The notes under the pieces are model-generated. The model did no database searches. It saw nothing but the letters and a program-made list of their open reading frames with translations, and was not told the DNA's origin. A program made the position numbers and the translations under genes. This document shows positions 44,964-53,441 of a stretch of 61,094 nt of DNA, piece by piece. The DNA is from Chitinispirillaceae bacterium. Its GTDB lineage: Bacteria > Fibrobacterota > Chitinivibrionia > Chitinivibrionales > Chitinispirillaceae. Each line of letters opens with the position of its first letter. Within the stretch, counting starts at the first letter, position 1. The stretch covers positions 1 through 61,094 of the forward strand of contig JAFGIW010000130.1 in NCBI GenBank assembly GCA_016929415.1, written 5' to 3'.

Positions 44964-45160
44964 GAACCTTTGCTCTCCTTCTTCTCGTCCGTCGCATCAT
45001 CCTTGACATTAATCTGTTTGTCGACATCGTTTGAAGCTTTTTTAAATTCCTTGAGGCCGGTGCCGAGCCCCTTTGCCAATTCCGGAATTTTTTTTGCTCC
45101 AAAAAGCAGAATGACGATGATAAGAATAATAATAAGTTCTTGTACGCCGATAGGTCCCAT
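44960..45160 (-). CDS. tatA: Twin-arginine translocase subunit TatA
   Basis: A 66-residue TatA, starting at the ATG at 45160 ([13 protein letters not shown]), preceded by AAAGGGG. An upstream start at 45217 would add 19 residues with no family resemblance. The helix [20 protein letters not shown] with the FG hinge, then an amphipathic helix ([15 protein letters not shown]) and an acidic, charged tail, is typical. It is the first gene of the tat operon and forms the variable-size pore. Confidence 0.93.
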   Translation of the reverse strand: MGPIGVQELIIILIIVILLFGAKKIPELAKGLGTGLKEFKKASNDVDKQINVKDDATDEKKESKGS

Positions 45161-45193
45161 AGGTTTACCCCTTTCACAAATCATGAAAACAGC

Positions 45194-45222
45194 ACTATAA
45201 AATATATTAAACGGCATTGCAA
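45194..45222 (-). promoter_or_regulatory. Sigma70-type promoter for the tat operon
   Basis: On the minus strand TTGCAA and TATAGT are separated by exactly 17 bp, about 34 bp before the tatA ATG. It would control tatA-tatC-TatB/folate enzyme-DUF2953-mlaE. Confidence 0.6.
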
Positions 45223-45264
45223 TCGCTTATTTTAATATACAGTCAATTCCAGATCAGAGGTACA

Positions 45265-46017
45265 ATGGATAACGATCAGATCATTTACGGCATCCACCCC
45301 GTTGAAGAACTGCTTCACTCCCGCCTTTCTTCAGTGGATCATGTATTTTTCGAAAGAGAGAAGAAAAACAGTCAGCTTTTCGAACTGATGAAGCGCTGCC
45401 GCAAAGAGCGGCTCTCTTATAACCTTGTACCGGAACTGAAGCTGCGCCGGCTGACCGGTACAACGCATCATCAGGGAATTGCCGCAATCAGCAGTGTCAT
45501 TCCCTGCGTACCGGTGGAGCATCTGCGTGAAATCCTGCGCCGAAAACCCGACCCGCTAATCGTTCTGCCCGCTTCGATCGAAGACCCGGGTAATTTGGGG
45601 GCCATCATACGTTCTGCCGTCGGGCTGGGTGCGGATGCGCTGCTGCTCGAACGCAAACATACCGCATCACTCAATGCCGCGGTGGCTAAAAGCAGCGCGG
45701 GCATGGTGGAACATATCGCCATCTCACGGCCGAAAAACCTTGAGGCATTACTGGCGGAATTCACCTCCGAAGGCTACCGCATCATCGGGGCACAGATGAA
45801 AGAGGGAAAGCCCCCCTTTTCGGTACGATGTACCGGACCGCTTATTCTCATACTGGGGGGTGAGCACCGGGGCATCCCGCCCTATCTGCTCAAACAGTGC
45901 ACGGAACTGGTTTCAATTCCCATGAACGACAAAACGCAATCGCTCAATGTTTCCGCCACTGCGGCAATACTGCTGTATGAAATCAACCGCCAGCGAACGG
46001 CCGCCGTACCGCCCTGA
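45265..46017 (+). CDS. rlmB: SpoU-family 23S rRNA 2'-O-methyltransferase (RlmB-like)
   Basis: A 250-residue methyltransferase starting at the ATG at 45265 (MDNDQIIYGIHPVEELL), preceded by AGAGG; an upstream TTG at 45217 would add an unrelated leader. An N-terminal substrate-binding domain (about 1-85, ending TTHHQGIAAI) is followed by the trefoil-knot catalytic domain with EDPGNLGAIIRSAVGLGAD, ILGGEHRGIP and IPMNDKTQSLNVSATAAIL, the three SpoU/TrmH motifs. It would methylate a ribose in 23S rRNA, probably G2251 in E. coli numbering. The gene is divergent from tatA and convergent with the next gene (11 bp). Confidence 0.9.
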   Translation: MDNDQIIYGIHPVEELLHSRLSSVDHVFFEREKKNSQLFELMKRCRKERLSYNLVPELKLRRLTGTTHHQGIAAISSVIPCVPVEHLREILRRKPDPLIVLPASIEDPGNLGAIIRSAVGLGADALLLERKHTASLNAAVAKSSAGMVEHIAISRPKNLEALLAEFTSEGYRIIGAQMKEGKPPFSVRCTGPLILILGGEHRGIPPYLLKQCTELVSIPMNDKTQSLNVSATAAILLYEINRQRTAAVPP

Positions 46018-46028
46018 TGAGGTATCGG

Positions 46029-47852
46029 TTATTTATCAAACAGGCCGAAAAACGCGTCGATTTTATCCGCAACATCATCGCCGGTAATGGCATCATCACG
46101 GCCCTTGGTCTTCGACGCTGCCGGCGGGGATGACTTTTTTCCCGAAAAGGCGTGCGACTTCGTCCCGGCAGTTGAATGCGTCTTCGCCCCGCCGGATTTT
46201 GCGGAAGCGGTTTTTTCCTTCTTTTTCTCTTTTTTAACCGGAGGTTTCGCCGATGCTGCAGGTTTATTGAATTCCCATGACGCTATCTTTTCAACCACGT
46301 CATCACCGGTAATGATCTCCTCTTCCTTATCGAACGCATCGAGATCAGCCTGCGTAACACCGCCCTGCAGCTTTTCGTGGGTTAAATCAGCAGGCGCCTT
46401 TGCGACTGGTCCCTGTTCAAATATGGCTTCGAAATCTTCATCCGCAGAGAATCCGGCGGCAGCTTTCTCTTCAGGGGCTTTATCCGCCAGTTCATCGGCA
46501 CGGGTATAGGTGGTTTCTTCGGAAATGACATCACCTTCCTTTGAAGCGGCCTTTTTCTCGTTTGTGCCGTCCTTGACGGGCGGCGCTTCCGGCCCCTCTT
46601 TCTGCGGCTTTTCGGTATGGCTCACATTAGAGGCAATGACCACCTCAAGGCTCTCCTCGGCTGCTGCCGCCTTCTCCTCGCCTGCATCGGCAGACACTTC
46701 GAAAACCGCCTGCTCCTGAATATCCATCGGGGCGGCGGCTTTACTGCCCGAACCGTCCTTTATAAAAGGTGAGATAGTATTGATATCGACATCCATCAAT
46801 GTTTCCATGCTGAATTCTTCCTCATCGAAGAAATCGGCGGCCGGTTTCTTTTCAGGAAGCGGAGCGGTTTCGGTGGTGGATTTCCGATCGCTTTCATCAG
46901 ATTCGAAAACCGCCTCTTCCAATCCATAAATCGTCTCCCTGGTTGCTTCGGACGAATCTTCAAACGTAATCTCCTCACCTTCTGTAGGGGCGGGTTCGGC
47001 TTTAACCGGTGAAGCCGCTTTTTCAAGTGTCTCTACGGCTTGATCCGGAACCGGTTTTTTATCAGGTACCTCTGCGGGTTTGGGTTCAAAACTTTCTTCA
47101 GCCTCAAGGACGGGCTCTTCCTTCGGAGTCTCGACGGCTTTTTCAGGTAATGCCGAGTCCTCTTCAGCAGGTAAAGTCTCTTTTTCCGGAGGAATAAGTA
47201 CCTCAAGTTCAGAGACCTCATCGGCGATTGAAAGCGGTGCCGCTTCCGCCTCCCCGTTCGTTTTTTCATCGGGTGTGAAAATCACCTCGGTTTCCGGGGC
47301 GGTTGTCTTCTTTTCCTGCTCGACCGTAACTACTTCTTCAGCAGCCGTTTCACCGGCAGGCGGTTCCGGCACCGCGGCCGCCGTTTCTTTTTTGTCATCC
47401 GCCGTACGAGGGAGTTCGGACAGATCGGAAGGCTCCGGTTGTTCCACGACACTGAAGTCGGTCTCTCTATCGCTATCGGAGGATGTATCAATAATATTTT
47501 CGACAGGTTCTCCACCTTTAAGAGCAACACTGCCGTAACCCGCGATTAAATTCTCGATGTATTTCACATAATAGACATCGAGCATATGGAGGTTCGGCTT
47601 CAACAGCTTGTTGACCTCCTCAATCTTTGAAGAAAAGGCCTCACGGAAAGCCTGTTCTTCTGTTGCCCCGCGGCGGTGGGAAGAGAAAAGCAAATCAATC
47701 TCAACCCACAGTTCGCCCAGTGAACGCATGACCTCTTCCCGTTCACGATTCGAGTCGTCTACCTTGTTTTTACCCGACTTTACTATAAAACCCCACACCA
47801 GAGAAACGATGATCGAACCCAGAAACATTCCGGCAAGCAATTGTACCACCAT
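46029..47852 (-). CDS. Acidic, membrane-anchored protein with repeated ITGDDV motifs
   Basis: A 607-residue protein that I do not recognise. Residues about 1-25 form one transmembrane helix (VQLLAGMFLGSIIVSLVWGF). Residues about 30-110 look like a folded helical domain (LGELWVEIDLLFSSHR, YYVKYIENLIAGYG). The rest is a very acidic Pro/Ala/Glu-rich region, probably extended. Near the C-terminus a short motif is repeated: IITGDDVVEKIASWEFNK and AITGDDVADKIDAFFGLFDK. A consensus-like promoter lies upstream (47911-47939). It is most likely a cytoplasmic-facing tethered protein that uses ITGDDVxxKI motifs to bind a partner. The function is unknown. Confidence 0.8.
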   Translation of the reverse strand: MVVQLLAGMFLGSIIVSLVWGFIVKSGKNKVDDSNREREEVMRSLGELWVEIDLLFSSHRRGATEEQAFREAFSSKIEEVNKLLKPNLHMLDVYYVKYIENLIAGYGSVALKGGEPVENIIDTSSDSDRETDFSVVEQPEPSDLSELPRTADDKKETAAAVPEPPAGETAAEEVVTVEQEKKTTAPETEVIFTPDEKTNGEAEAAPLSIADEVSELEVLIPPEKETLPAEEDSALPEKAVETPKEEPVLEAEESFEPKPAEVPDKKPVPDQAVETLEKAASPVKAEPAPTEGEEITFEDSSEATRETIYGLEEAVFESDESDRKSTTETAPLPEKKPAADFFDEEEFSMETLMDVDINTISPFIKDGSGSKAAAPMDIQEQAVFEVSADAGEEKAAAAEESLEVVIASNVSHTEKPQKEGPEAPPVKDGTNEKKAASKEGDVISEETTYTRADELADKAPEEKAAAGFSADEDFEAIFEQGPVAKAPADLTHEKLQGGVTQADLDAFDKEEEIITGDDVVEKIASWEFNKPAASAKPPVKKEKKKEKTASAKSGGAKTHSTAGTKSHAFSGKKSSPPAASKTKGRDDAITGDDVADKIDAFFGLFDK

Positions 47853-47910
47853 ATCGTCCCCTTCCGAATTACTTCGTAACCCTGTTTAAACCTGTGCAAA
47901 CATATTCAAT

Positions 47911-47939
47911 AATTTAGTTCTTCTCATGATTAATGTCAA
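47911..47939 (-). promoter_or_regulatory. Sigma70-type promoter for the acidic membrane protein
   Basis: On the minus strand TTGACA and TAAATT are separated by exactly 17 bp, about 60 bp before the ATG at 47852. Confidence 0.65.
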
Positions 47940-47977
47940 ATTTGTTGCGGTTTACTCAATGGCTATTTTGGTAAAAG

Positions 47978-49759
47978 CTACCACCCTCTGGCGGCGGCGA
48001 CATCGAAAACGGCCCGATACTTTCCAGCCGCCTCACCCCAGGTATTGCGTTGTACCGACGTAAGGCCCTGAAAGGCCATCGAACCGTAGGCGGAATGATC
48101 GGCGAAGATATCGATTGCATCACCAAGCGCATTATATGCCGCATCGACGATTGACCGGTATAACGGATTGTCAATGCGTTGCCGCAGTGGAAGTTGCAGC
48201 AGGGTACGCCACATTTTCTCCGCTTCCCCGTCGGGAAAAGACTCCTTGAAAAAAATGCAATTTCTTTTTTCATTCCGTTTCTCCGGAAAAATGGCTGCAT
48301 ACTCCCGTGCAACGGAGAAATCACCCCCCGGCTCCAGTTGAGCGAGCAGACCTCCCGTGGCGCGGGCAATAACCGGCGTACCATGGAGAAGCCCTTCACT
48401 TGCCGCGCCGTAAGGCTCATACAAGGAAGGCATGAGAAGGTAACTTGCCCCCTGGAGGAGTGTGCGGTATTTTCGCGCGGGGATCCGATACGGCCAGATG
48501 ACGATATTCCCTTTGCACTGGTTAACGATATCAATGAAAAACGAAAGATCTTCATTGCCATTATGGAGCGTCGGGGTAAAAAAAAGCTGTGCACTGCCCG
48601 GTTTCAACCGGGTGAATGCATGAAAGATAATGTCAAATCCCTTCTGCATCAGGTCTAGTCTGCCCGACATGAAAAAGAGTGGAACCGAGGGATCTTCCAA
48701 CGTTGCGATACTCAGTTTCCCGATAATCCGCGGGTCCTTCTCCTTATGAAGCGTGTGGACAAAGAAATCCCGCCATGATTTTTTCCGGGCAATGAATAAT
48801 TGGTGGTCACCCTTCCCGATGGCGGACACCTCATGGTCGGACAATGGAACGTTAGGCTCGCCGAACATCCCGTTCTCGATGCCGATCGGTGGGTTCATGG
48901 CAAAGAGACGCTGCAGATGATCCACGAAAAATCCACGCTGCAGCGGATCGTGACGCAATTCATGCGCATAGGGGGTGCTGACGGTCGTGACCGGCCCGTG
49001 AAAAAAGGGAAGCATGCTCTGCAGAACCGTACAACCGCCGAAGGTCCTGTTGAAAAAGAGGCGTTTGAACCGGTCGGGAAACGGGGAGTCGAACGAATTA
49101 TGAAGTGTCAATACCGTTTTCACTTGGTGCAGCACCGCGCTGATGACCGCACAGCGCACGAAAAGCGCTATCGGGGCAGTCTCCCAGTCGTGGGCATGAA
49201 AAAAAAGATGTGTATCATGCCCCATGTACGAAAGCACCGACGGAACCACGGCACAGAATGCGAGGGAATCGAAAAGCAGCTCATCCTGATCGGGATACCC
49301 GTAGGGGTTGTCCCCCGCGCAAAACCGTCCCGGTACCCCGATATGATACGTGGGCACCGCAGCGCCCGTTTCCTGGAAACAGCTGACCGCGCAGGAATAA
49401 TTACCGAAATGGACCTCCACCCCCGCGAAACGCTGCACCAGCTCATTGTCATTTATCGCTTTACTCACCGCGGCGCAGCCGCGATGCAGCGGGGTAAGCA
49501 GGAGCACTTTTTCACCCCGTTTCCGCAATGCCGCAGGAAATTGGCGCACAACGGCGCCAAGACCGCCGAGCAGGGCTAACCTGTTTTCAAATGAGAGGAC
49601 AACGATTGTCCGCTCCGCGGATTGAAATGTCCGGTTGCTGCGGTCGAGCAGGCCGATCTCCTCATCGCTGAAAAAGGCATGCATGGATGCCGTCAGTGGA
49701 GTCCAGCTGTTGAGTTTCGTGTGAAACAGGTAGTTGAAATTATCGTGGTGTGTCGCCAT
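47978..49759 (-). CDS. Glycogen-synthase-like glycosyltransferase (GT5)
   Basis: A 593-residue protein starting at the ATG at 49759 (MATHHDNFNYL), preceded by AGGAG. GT-B fold motifs of GT5 are visible: GGLGAVVRQFPAALRKRG (residues about 65-82), FHAHDWETAPIALFVR, VSTPYAHEL and GIENGMFG in the N-domain, then the C-domain FFMSGRLDLMQKGFDI and the E-x7-E segment PSLYEPYGAASEGLLHGTP. The Lys of the usual KxGGLGDV loop, which binds the sugar nucleotide, is replaced (LLGGLG). An extra 50 residues or so precede the fold. It probably transfers glucose from a nucleotide sugar to an alpha-glucan, but the substitution makes the donor or the activity uncertain. It overlaps nothing; the YbhN-type gene ends 17 bp upstream. 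Confidence 0.85.
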   Translation of the reverse strand: MATHHDNFNYLFHTKLNSWTPLTASMHAFFSDEEIGLLDRSNRTFQSAERTIVVLSFENRLALLGGLGAVVRQFPAALRKRGEKVLLLTPLHRGCAAVSKAINDNELVQRFAGVEVHFGNYSCAVSCFQETGAAVPTYHIGVPGRFCAGDNPYGYPDQDELLFDSLAFCAVVPSVLSYMGHDTHLFFHAHDWETAPIALFVRCAVISAVLHQVKTVLTLHNSFDSPFPDRFKRLFFNRTFGGCTVLQSMLPFFHGPVTTVSTPYAHELRHDPLQRGFFVDHLQRLFAMNPPIGIENGMFGEPNVPLSDHEVSAIGKGDHQLFIARKKSWRDFFVHTLHKEKDPRIIGKLSIATLEDPSVPLFFMSGRLDLMQKGFDIIFHAFTRLKPGSAQLFFTPTLHNGNEDLSFFIDIVNQCKGNIVIWPYRIPARKYRTLLQGASYLLMPSLYEPYGAASEGLLHGTPVIARATGGLLAQLEPGGDFSVAREYAAIFPEKRNEKRNCIFFKESFPDGEAEKMWRTLLQLPLRQRIDNPLYRSIVDAAYNALGDAIDIFADHSAYGSMAFQGLTSVQRNTWGEAAGKYRAVFDVAAARGW

Positions 49760-49775
49760 GGCACTCCTGTTTGTT

Positions 49776-50708
49776 TCAAGCAACGGTTGAATGCGGGTCG
49801 TGCGTTCCGTGCACGTTATCAGCTTCAGTTATATCCTTCTTTTCAGTGTACATCCATATCAATCCGATTGCAGCGGGGAAAATAATATTAATGAATAAAA
49901 TAGAGGTCGCGACGCCCACCGCGATGCTCCCGATTTCCAACGCGACATCGGAAGGTGTGGACAATTTCGAGAGAAAAAGGGTAAACGAGTACTCCCGCAA
50001 TCCGATATTGGCAATAAAAAAGGGCAGAAGCAGCATAAAGGAGAACGCCTGCCCTGCCGCAACCATTGTACGTCCGAAATCACTGCTCCCATACATACGG
50101 AACAGAAGTGCAGTCTGCAACAGAAGCAGCAGATGCGCGCCGGCCGAAAGCGCTGTCAGTTTCAGAAAGGGAAGCGAACGCAGGCCGCCGAGATATTCAA
50201 CAAACCTGCCGGAACGCTTGGAGAACCGGGTTCTCCCCTTGAGAAGCGCCTCCCCTTTGTATATTACCGCGATCAACAGTACAACAGCGACGAGAAGAAT
50301 CAGTGATGCAATCACCAGCGGTGAAAACAGCGGCGATTCGTACCATAGTGCCTGGGTAACAAGGCATGCAACCCCGGCAAGCACCGTAATCACCACGGCG
50401 AATGAGCGTTCCTCTACCACGGCCAGCATTCCTGCGATATGCCGCTTGCCGTCGATATGCACTGCACGGAAAAGCTCGCCGATGCGTCCGGGGGTGATAA
50501 ACGCCAGAAGGCATCCGCGAAACATTGTTGTGAGCGATACCATGAGGCCGCAGGGAAAACCATGTGCTCTGAGAATTATCCGCCAGCGCAGCATCTGGAA
50601 AAAAAATGATGCTGCACCGAGAATGAGTGCAGAAAAAACCGGAACGGGGCGTATTCTTCCGGCGAGTAAAAGTATATCCGATTTTCCGATGCTTCGGTTG
50701 ACGAACAT
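49776..50708 (-). CDS. YbhN/LPG-synthase-TM-like membrane protein; true start may lie upstream
   Basis: A protein of at least 310 residues with about eight hydrophobic helices, of the flippase-like lysylphosphatidylglycerol-synthase-TM/UPF0104 type. Typical segments are FQMLRWRIILRAHG, FRGCLLAFITPGRIGELFRA and LPFFIANIGLREYSFTLFL. The first ATG in frame is at 50708, but the frame stays open upstream for nearly 200 bp and encodes a continuing helix (AVRITVTIVFV) with a basic segment before it, as the family normally has. No ATG, GTG or TTG is in that part, so either a rare start codon is used or the N-terminal helix is truncated. It lies between priA and the GT5 gene. A role in moving lipid-linked molecules is inferred from the family. 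Confidence 0.75.
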   Translation of the reverse strand: MFVNRSIGKSDILLLAGRIRPVPVFSALILGAASFFFQMLRWRIILRAHGFPCGLMVSLTTMFRGCLLAFITPGRIGELFRAVHIDGKRHIAGMLAVVEERSFAVVITVLAGVACLVTQALWYESPLFSPLVIASLILLVAVVLLIAVIYKGEALLKGRTRFSKRSGRFVEYLGGLRSLPFLKLTALSAGAHLLLLLQTALLFRMYGSSDFGRTMVAAGQAFSFMLLLPFFIANIGLREYSFTLFLSKLSTPSDVALEIGSIAVGVATSILFINIIFPAAIGLIWMYTEKKDITEADNVHGTHDPHSTVA

Positions 50709-50981
50709 GACAAAAACGATGGTAACGGTAATTCGAACCGCCGTCTTGATTGGAGGTCTGGAGAGAAGGTCGCCCGTTTTCCTGCATACCCGGATAACCC
50801 CCTGATAACCGCTCCATGCGCTTCTTCGTTCAGATAATGGTTCGTTTTCAGAATAAAGCGTGTTTTTAATACGGTTGTCCTTTGAAAACCGGATGCAGTC
50901 GTATTATTTGCGGGTAAATAACCCGTGACAGGGCAGGATTACAACGGTTCCTTGGCTTAAAATAGTTTACCTGCCCGGTGG

Positions 50982-53225
50982 TTACAACATATTTACCGGA
51001 TCGACATCGATGATAAGACTGATTGAAGCGGGAAGTTTTCGATGTTTGAGCCGCAATTCACGCAGCACCATTCCGAGCTTTCGCGGATGCGATGATTTTA
51101 GCAGGATCGTATAACGGGTTTCATTTGCAACCCGTTCGAGCACTGCCGGCGACGGGCCAAGCATGGAGAGGGAACTTCCCGCACCGGCGCGGATCTCTTG
51201 TGCAATAATCGTGATCAGGGTCAGCACCTCCTTCTCAATCTTGCCTACAACGATAAGCCGTGCAAGGCGACCCCATGGAGGATAGCCGAGCGGCCGACGG
51301 TTCCTGCTCTCCTGTTCAAAATAGGTACTGTAATCGTGCTGAGCGGCACAACGTATTGCATAGTCGTCGGGACAATAGGTCTGGATAATCACTTTTCCGA
51401 GGCTGTCGCAGCGTCCGGCCCGGCCGGCCACCTGAGTAAGGAGTTGGAAAGTGCGCTCGGAAGCACGAAAATCAGGCAAATGCAGCCCGATATCCGCAGC
51501 AATGACGCCGACGAGTGCGACCCCCGGGAAATCAAGCCCTTTTGCCACCATCTGGGTGCCGAGCAGAATGTCCGCCTCTTGGTCGGCGAATTTCCGCAGT
51601 ATCGTCGCATGGGCGCCCTTGCGCCGTGTGGTGTCCTGGTCCATCCGTAAAAGCCGCGCGGCAGGGAGCGTCTCATGAAGGAACTCCTCGATTTTCTGGA
51701 TTCCCGTCCCTTTATATTTAATGTTTTCACCGCCGCACCCGGGACAGCAGTCGGGCGCCTGTTGCAGATGACCGCATACATGACATTTGAGGGCGGTGTC
51801 GGCCCGGTGATATCGCAGCGTCACCGAACAGTGCGGACAGTATGCCGTGTAGCCGCATTCTTTACAGAGGAGTACCGTCGAGAACCCGCGCCGGTTAATC
51901 AGGAGAATAGTCTGGCGCCCCTCTTCAATCGTCGAAGCGATGGCGACGGCGAGCCGGTTCGAAAGCGGTTTCCAATTATTGTTGCGCCGCTCTTCACGCA
52001 TATCCACGATATCGACCCGCGGCAGAGCTGCCGCCCCGAAACGCTGCGACAGTCGCAGCAGGCGGTATTTGCCTGTCGCTGCGTTATGGTAACTCTCGAA
52101 ACTCGGCGTGGCGCTCCCGAGAACGACAAGCGACTTCTGTAAACGGCCGCGCATCACCGCAACGTCCCGCGCATTGTAGCGCGGCTCGCAGTCGCTCTGT
52201 TTGTAACTGCCGTCATGCTCTTCGTCGACGATGATAAGCCCGACTTGGTCCATCGGCGCCATAACGGCGCTGCGCACCCCGATCACGACCCGTTTCCTTC
52301 CGGTAACCAGCTCCTGCAGGCTGTCGCGTCGCTCCCCGTCGGACATATGGCTGTGGATCACCGTGACCACCTCGCCAAGCGCCCCTCTGAACCGCTGTAT
52401 GGTCTGGGGGGTCAGCGCAATCTCCGGCACCAGGATAATCACTCCTTTGCCGAGCTGCAGCATCCGCGACGCCAGCTCGATATATACATGCGTTTTTCCA
52501 CTCCCGGTGATTCCATGCAGAAGAAAGGCCCCTTCCGGTGCGGCATGCACGATCATGATCGTCTCGACCGCAGTACGCTGCTCTCCGGTCAAAATCACTT
52601 TTTCGCTTGATCCCTTCATACACGGCTCAAACGCTTCACGCACGACTGTCCGGCTCTCGCGGACGAGGCACTTCGCCTCGCAGAGACGGTCAATCACCGG
52701 GCGGGAGATGCCGAACCGCTCTTTCGCCTCGGCCGCACTGAAGAAGCCGACGCCCTGAAGCTGTGACCAGATCGCGCGATACTTTTCGTTGAGCGCGGCA
52801 ACAGGCGCATCGTGGCACGGCGTGAAGACCCGCACTGTTTTTGCCGTACTGTTTAAGAGTCCCTTACGCATGAGCGGTCTGAAAACACGCCCGAGGTCGC
52901 ACTGGTAATATTCCGCTACCCATTCGTATAGTTTCATGAGCGTACTTCCCGAATCGGTCCAGCGACCTCCCTGGAAATCAATAACCTCTTTGAGGTCGGG
53001 ATATGGTGAATCCGCCTTGATACCCACCGTCACCCCCCAGATCTCCCTTCTGCGCAGGCTTACCAGCACCGGCGTACCGGGTGAGACTTTCCCCTCTAGA
53101 CGGGTAGGGATCAGATAATCGTAAATACCGGTTACGATATTTGGAAAGGCGACCGATGCCACCGGATTCTTACCGCGTTCCCGATCGCGCTCCGACTGGC
53201 TGGCATGTTGTTGCATGGGCTGCAT
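50982..53225 (-). CDS. priA: Primosomal helicase PriA
   Basis: A 747-residue replication-restart helicase. The N-terminal 3'-DNA-binding domain (about 20-120; GTPVLVSLRRREIWGVTVG) is followed by Walker A LLHGITGSGKTHVYIEL, the DEEH box VDEEHDGSYKQ and the SATPS motif. The zinc-binding Cys series is complete: CKECGYTAYCPHC and CHVCG...CCPGCGG. Motif VI (QVAGRAGRCD) and the C-terminal domain complete it. PriA reloads the replisome at stalled forks. The gene starts divergently from the second FapA-like gene. Confidence 0.96.
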   Translation of the reverse strand: MQPMQQHASQSERDRERGKNPVASVAFPNIVTGIYDYLIPTRLEGKVSPGTPVLVSLRRREIWGVTVGIKADSPYPDLKEVIDFQGGRWTDSGSTLMKLYEWVAEYYQCDLGRVFRPLMRKGLLNSTAKTVRVFTPCHDAPVAALNEKYRAIWSQLQGVGFFSAAEAKERFGISRPVIDRLCEAKCLVRESRTVVREAFEPCMKGSSEKVILTGEQRTAVETIMIVHAAPEGAFLLHGITGSGKTHVYIELASRMLQLGKGVIILVPEIALTPQTIQRFRGALGEVVTVIHSHMSDGERRDSLQELVTGRKRVVIGVRSAVMAPMDQVGLIIVDEEHDGSYKQSDCEPRYNARDVAVMRGRLQKSLVVLGSATPSFESYHNAATGKYRLLRLSQRFGAAALPRVDIVDMREERRNNNWKPLSNRLAVAIASTIEEGRQTILLINRRGFSTVLLCKECGYTAYCPHCSVTLRYHRADTALKCHVCGHLQQAPDCCPGCGGENIKYKGTGIQKIEEFLHETLPAARLLRMDQDTTRRKGAHATILRKFADQEADILLGTQMVAKGLDFPGVALVGVIAADIGLHLPDFRASERTFQLLTQVAGRAGRCDSLGKVIIQTYCPDDYAIRCAAQHDYSTYFEQESRNRRPLGYPPWGRLARLIVVGKIEKEVLTLITIIAQEIRAGAGSSLSMLGPSPAVLERVANETRYTILLKSSHPRKLGMVLRELRLKHRKLPASISLIIDVDPVNML

Positions 53226-53441
53226 AAACGGTTTTCACACGGGGTATCCCCCGTCTTCTCCTTCCACTGCTGCCGGTTTGCACCCCTTCGCGGCAACCGG
53301 TTTCTTCCCTCGCCCGGTCGTTACTCCGATACCCCTACTTTAATCCGGGCAGGTGTAGTATAATTAATAATTGCCGATGCCGGCAACAGCATTACGCGGA
53401 TGAACCGTTCTCGGCAGTTGTGTGAGGAAAGGACAATCACC

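Noticed and set aside
46985..47000. GTAGGGGCGGGTTCG in the acidic-protein gene, similar to one arm of the rsmD palindrome
   Set aside because: Only one arm is present, it differs by an extra G, and it encodes residues that fit the surrounding Pro/Ala/Glu composition, so it is probably chance.
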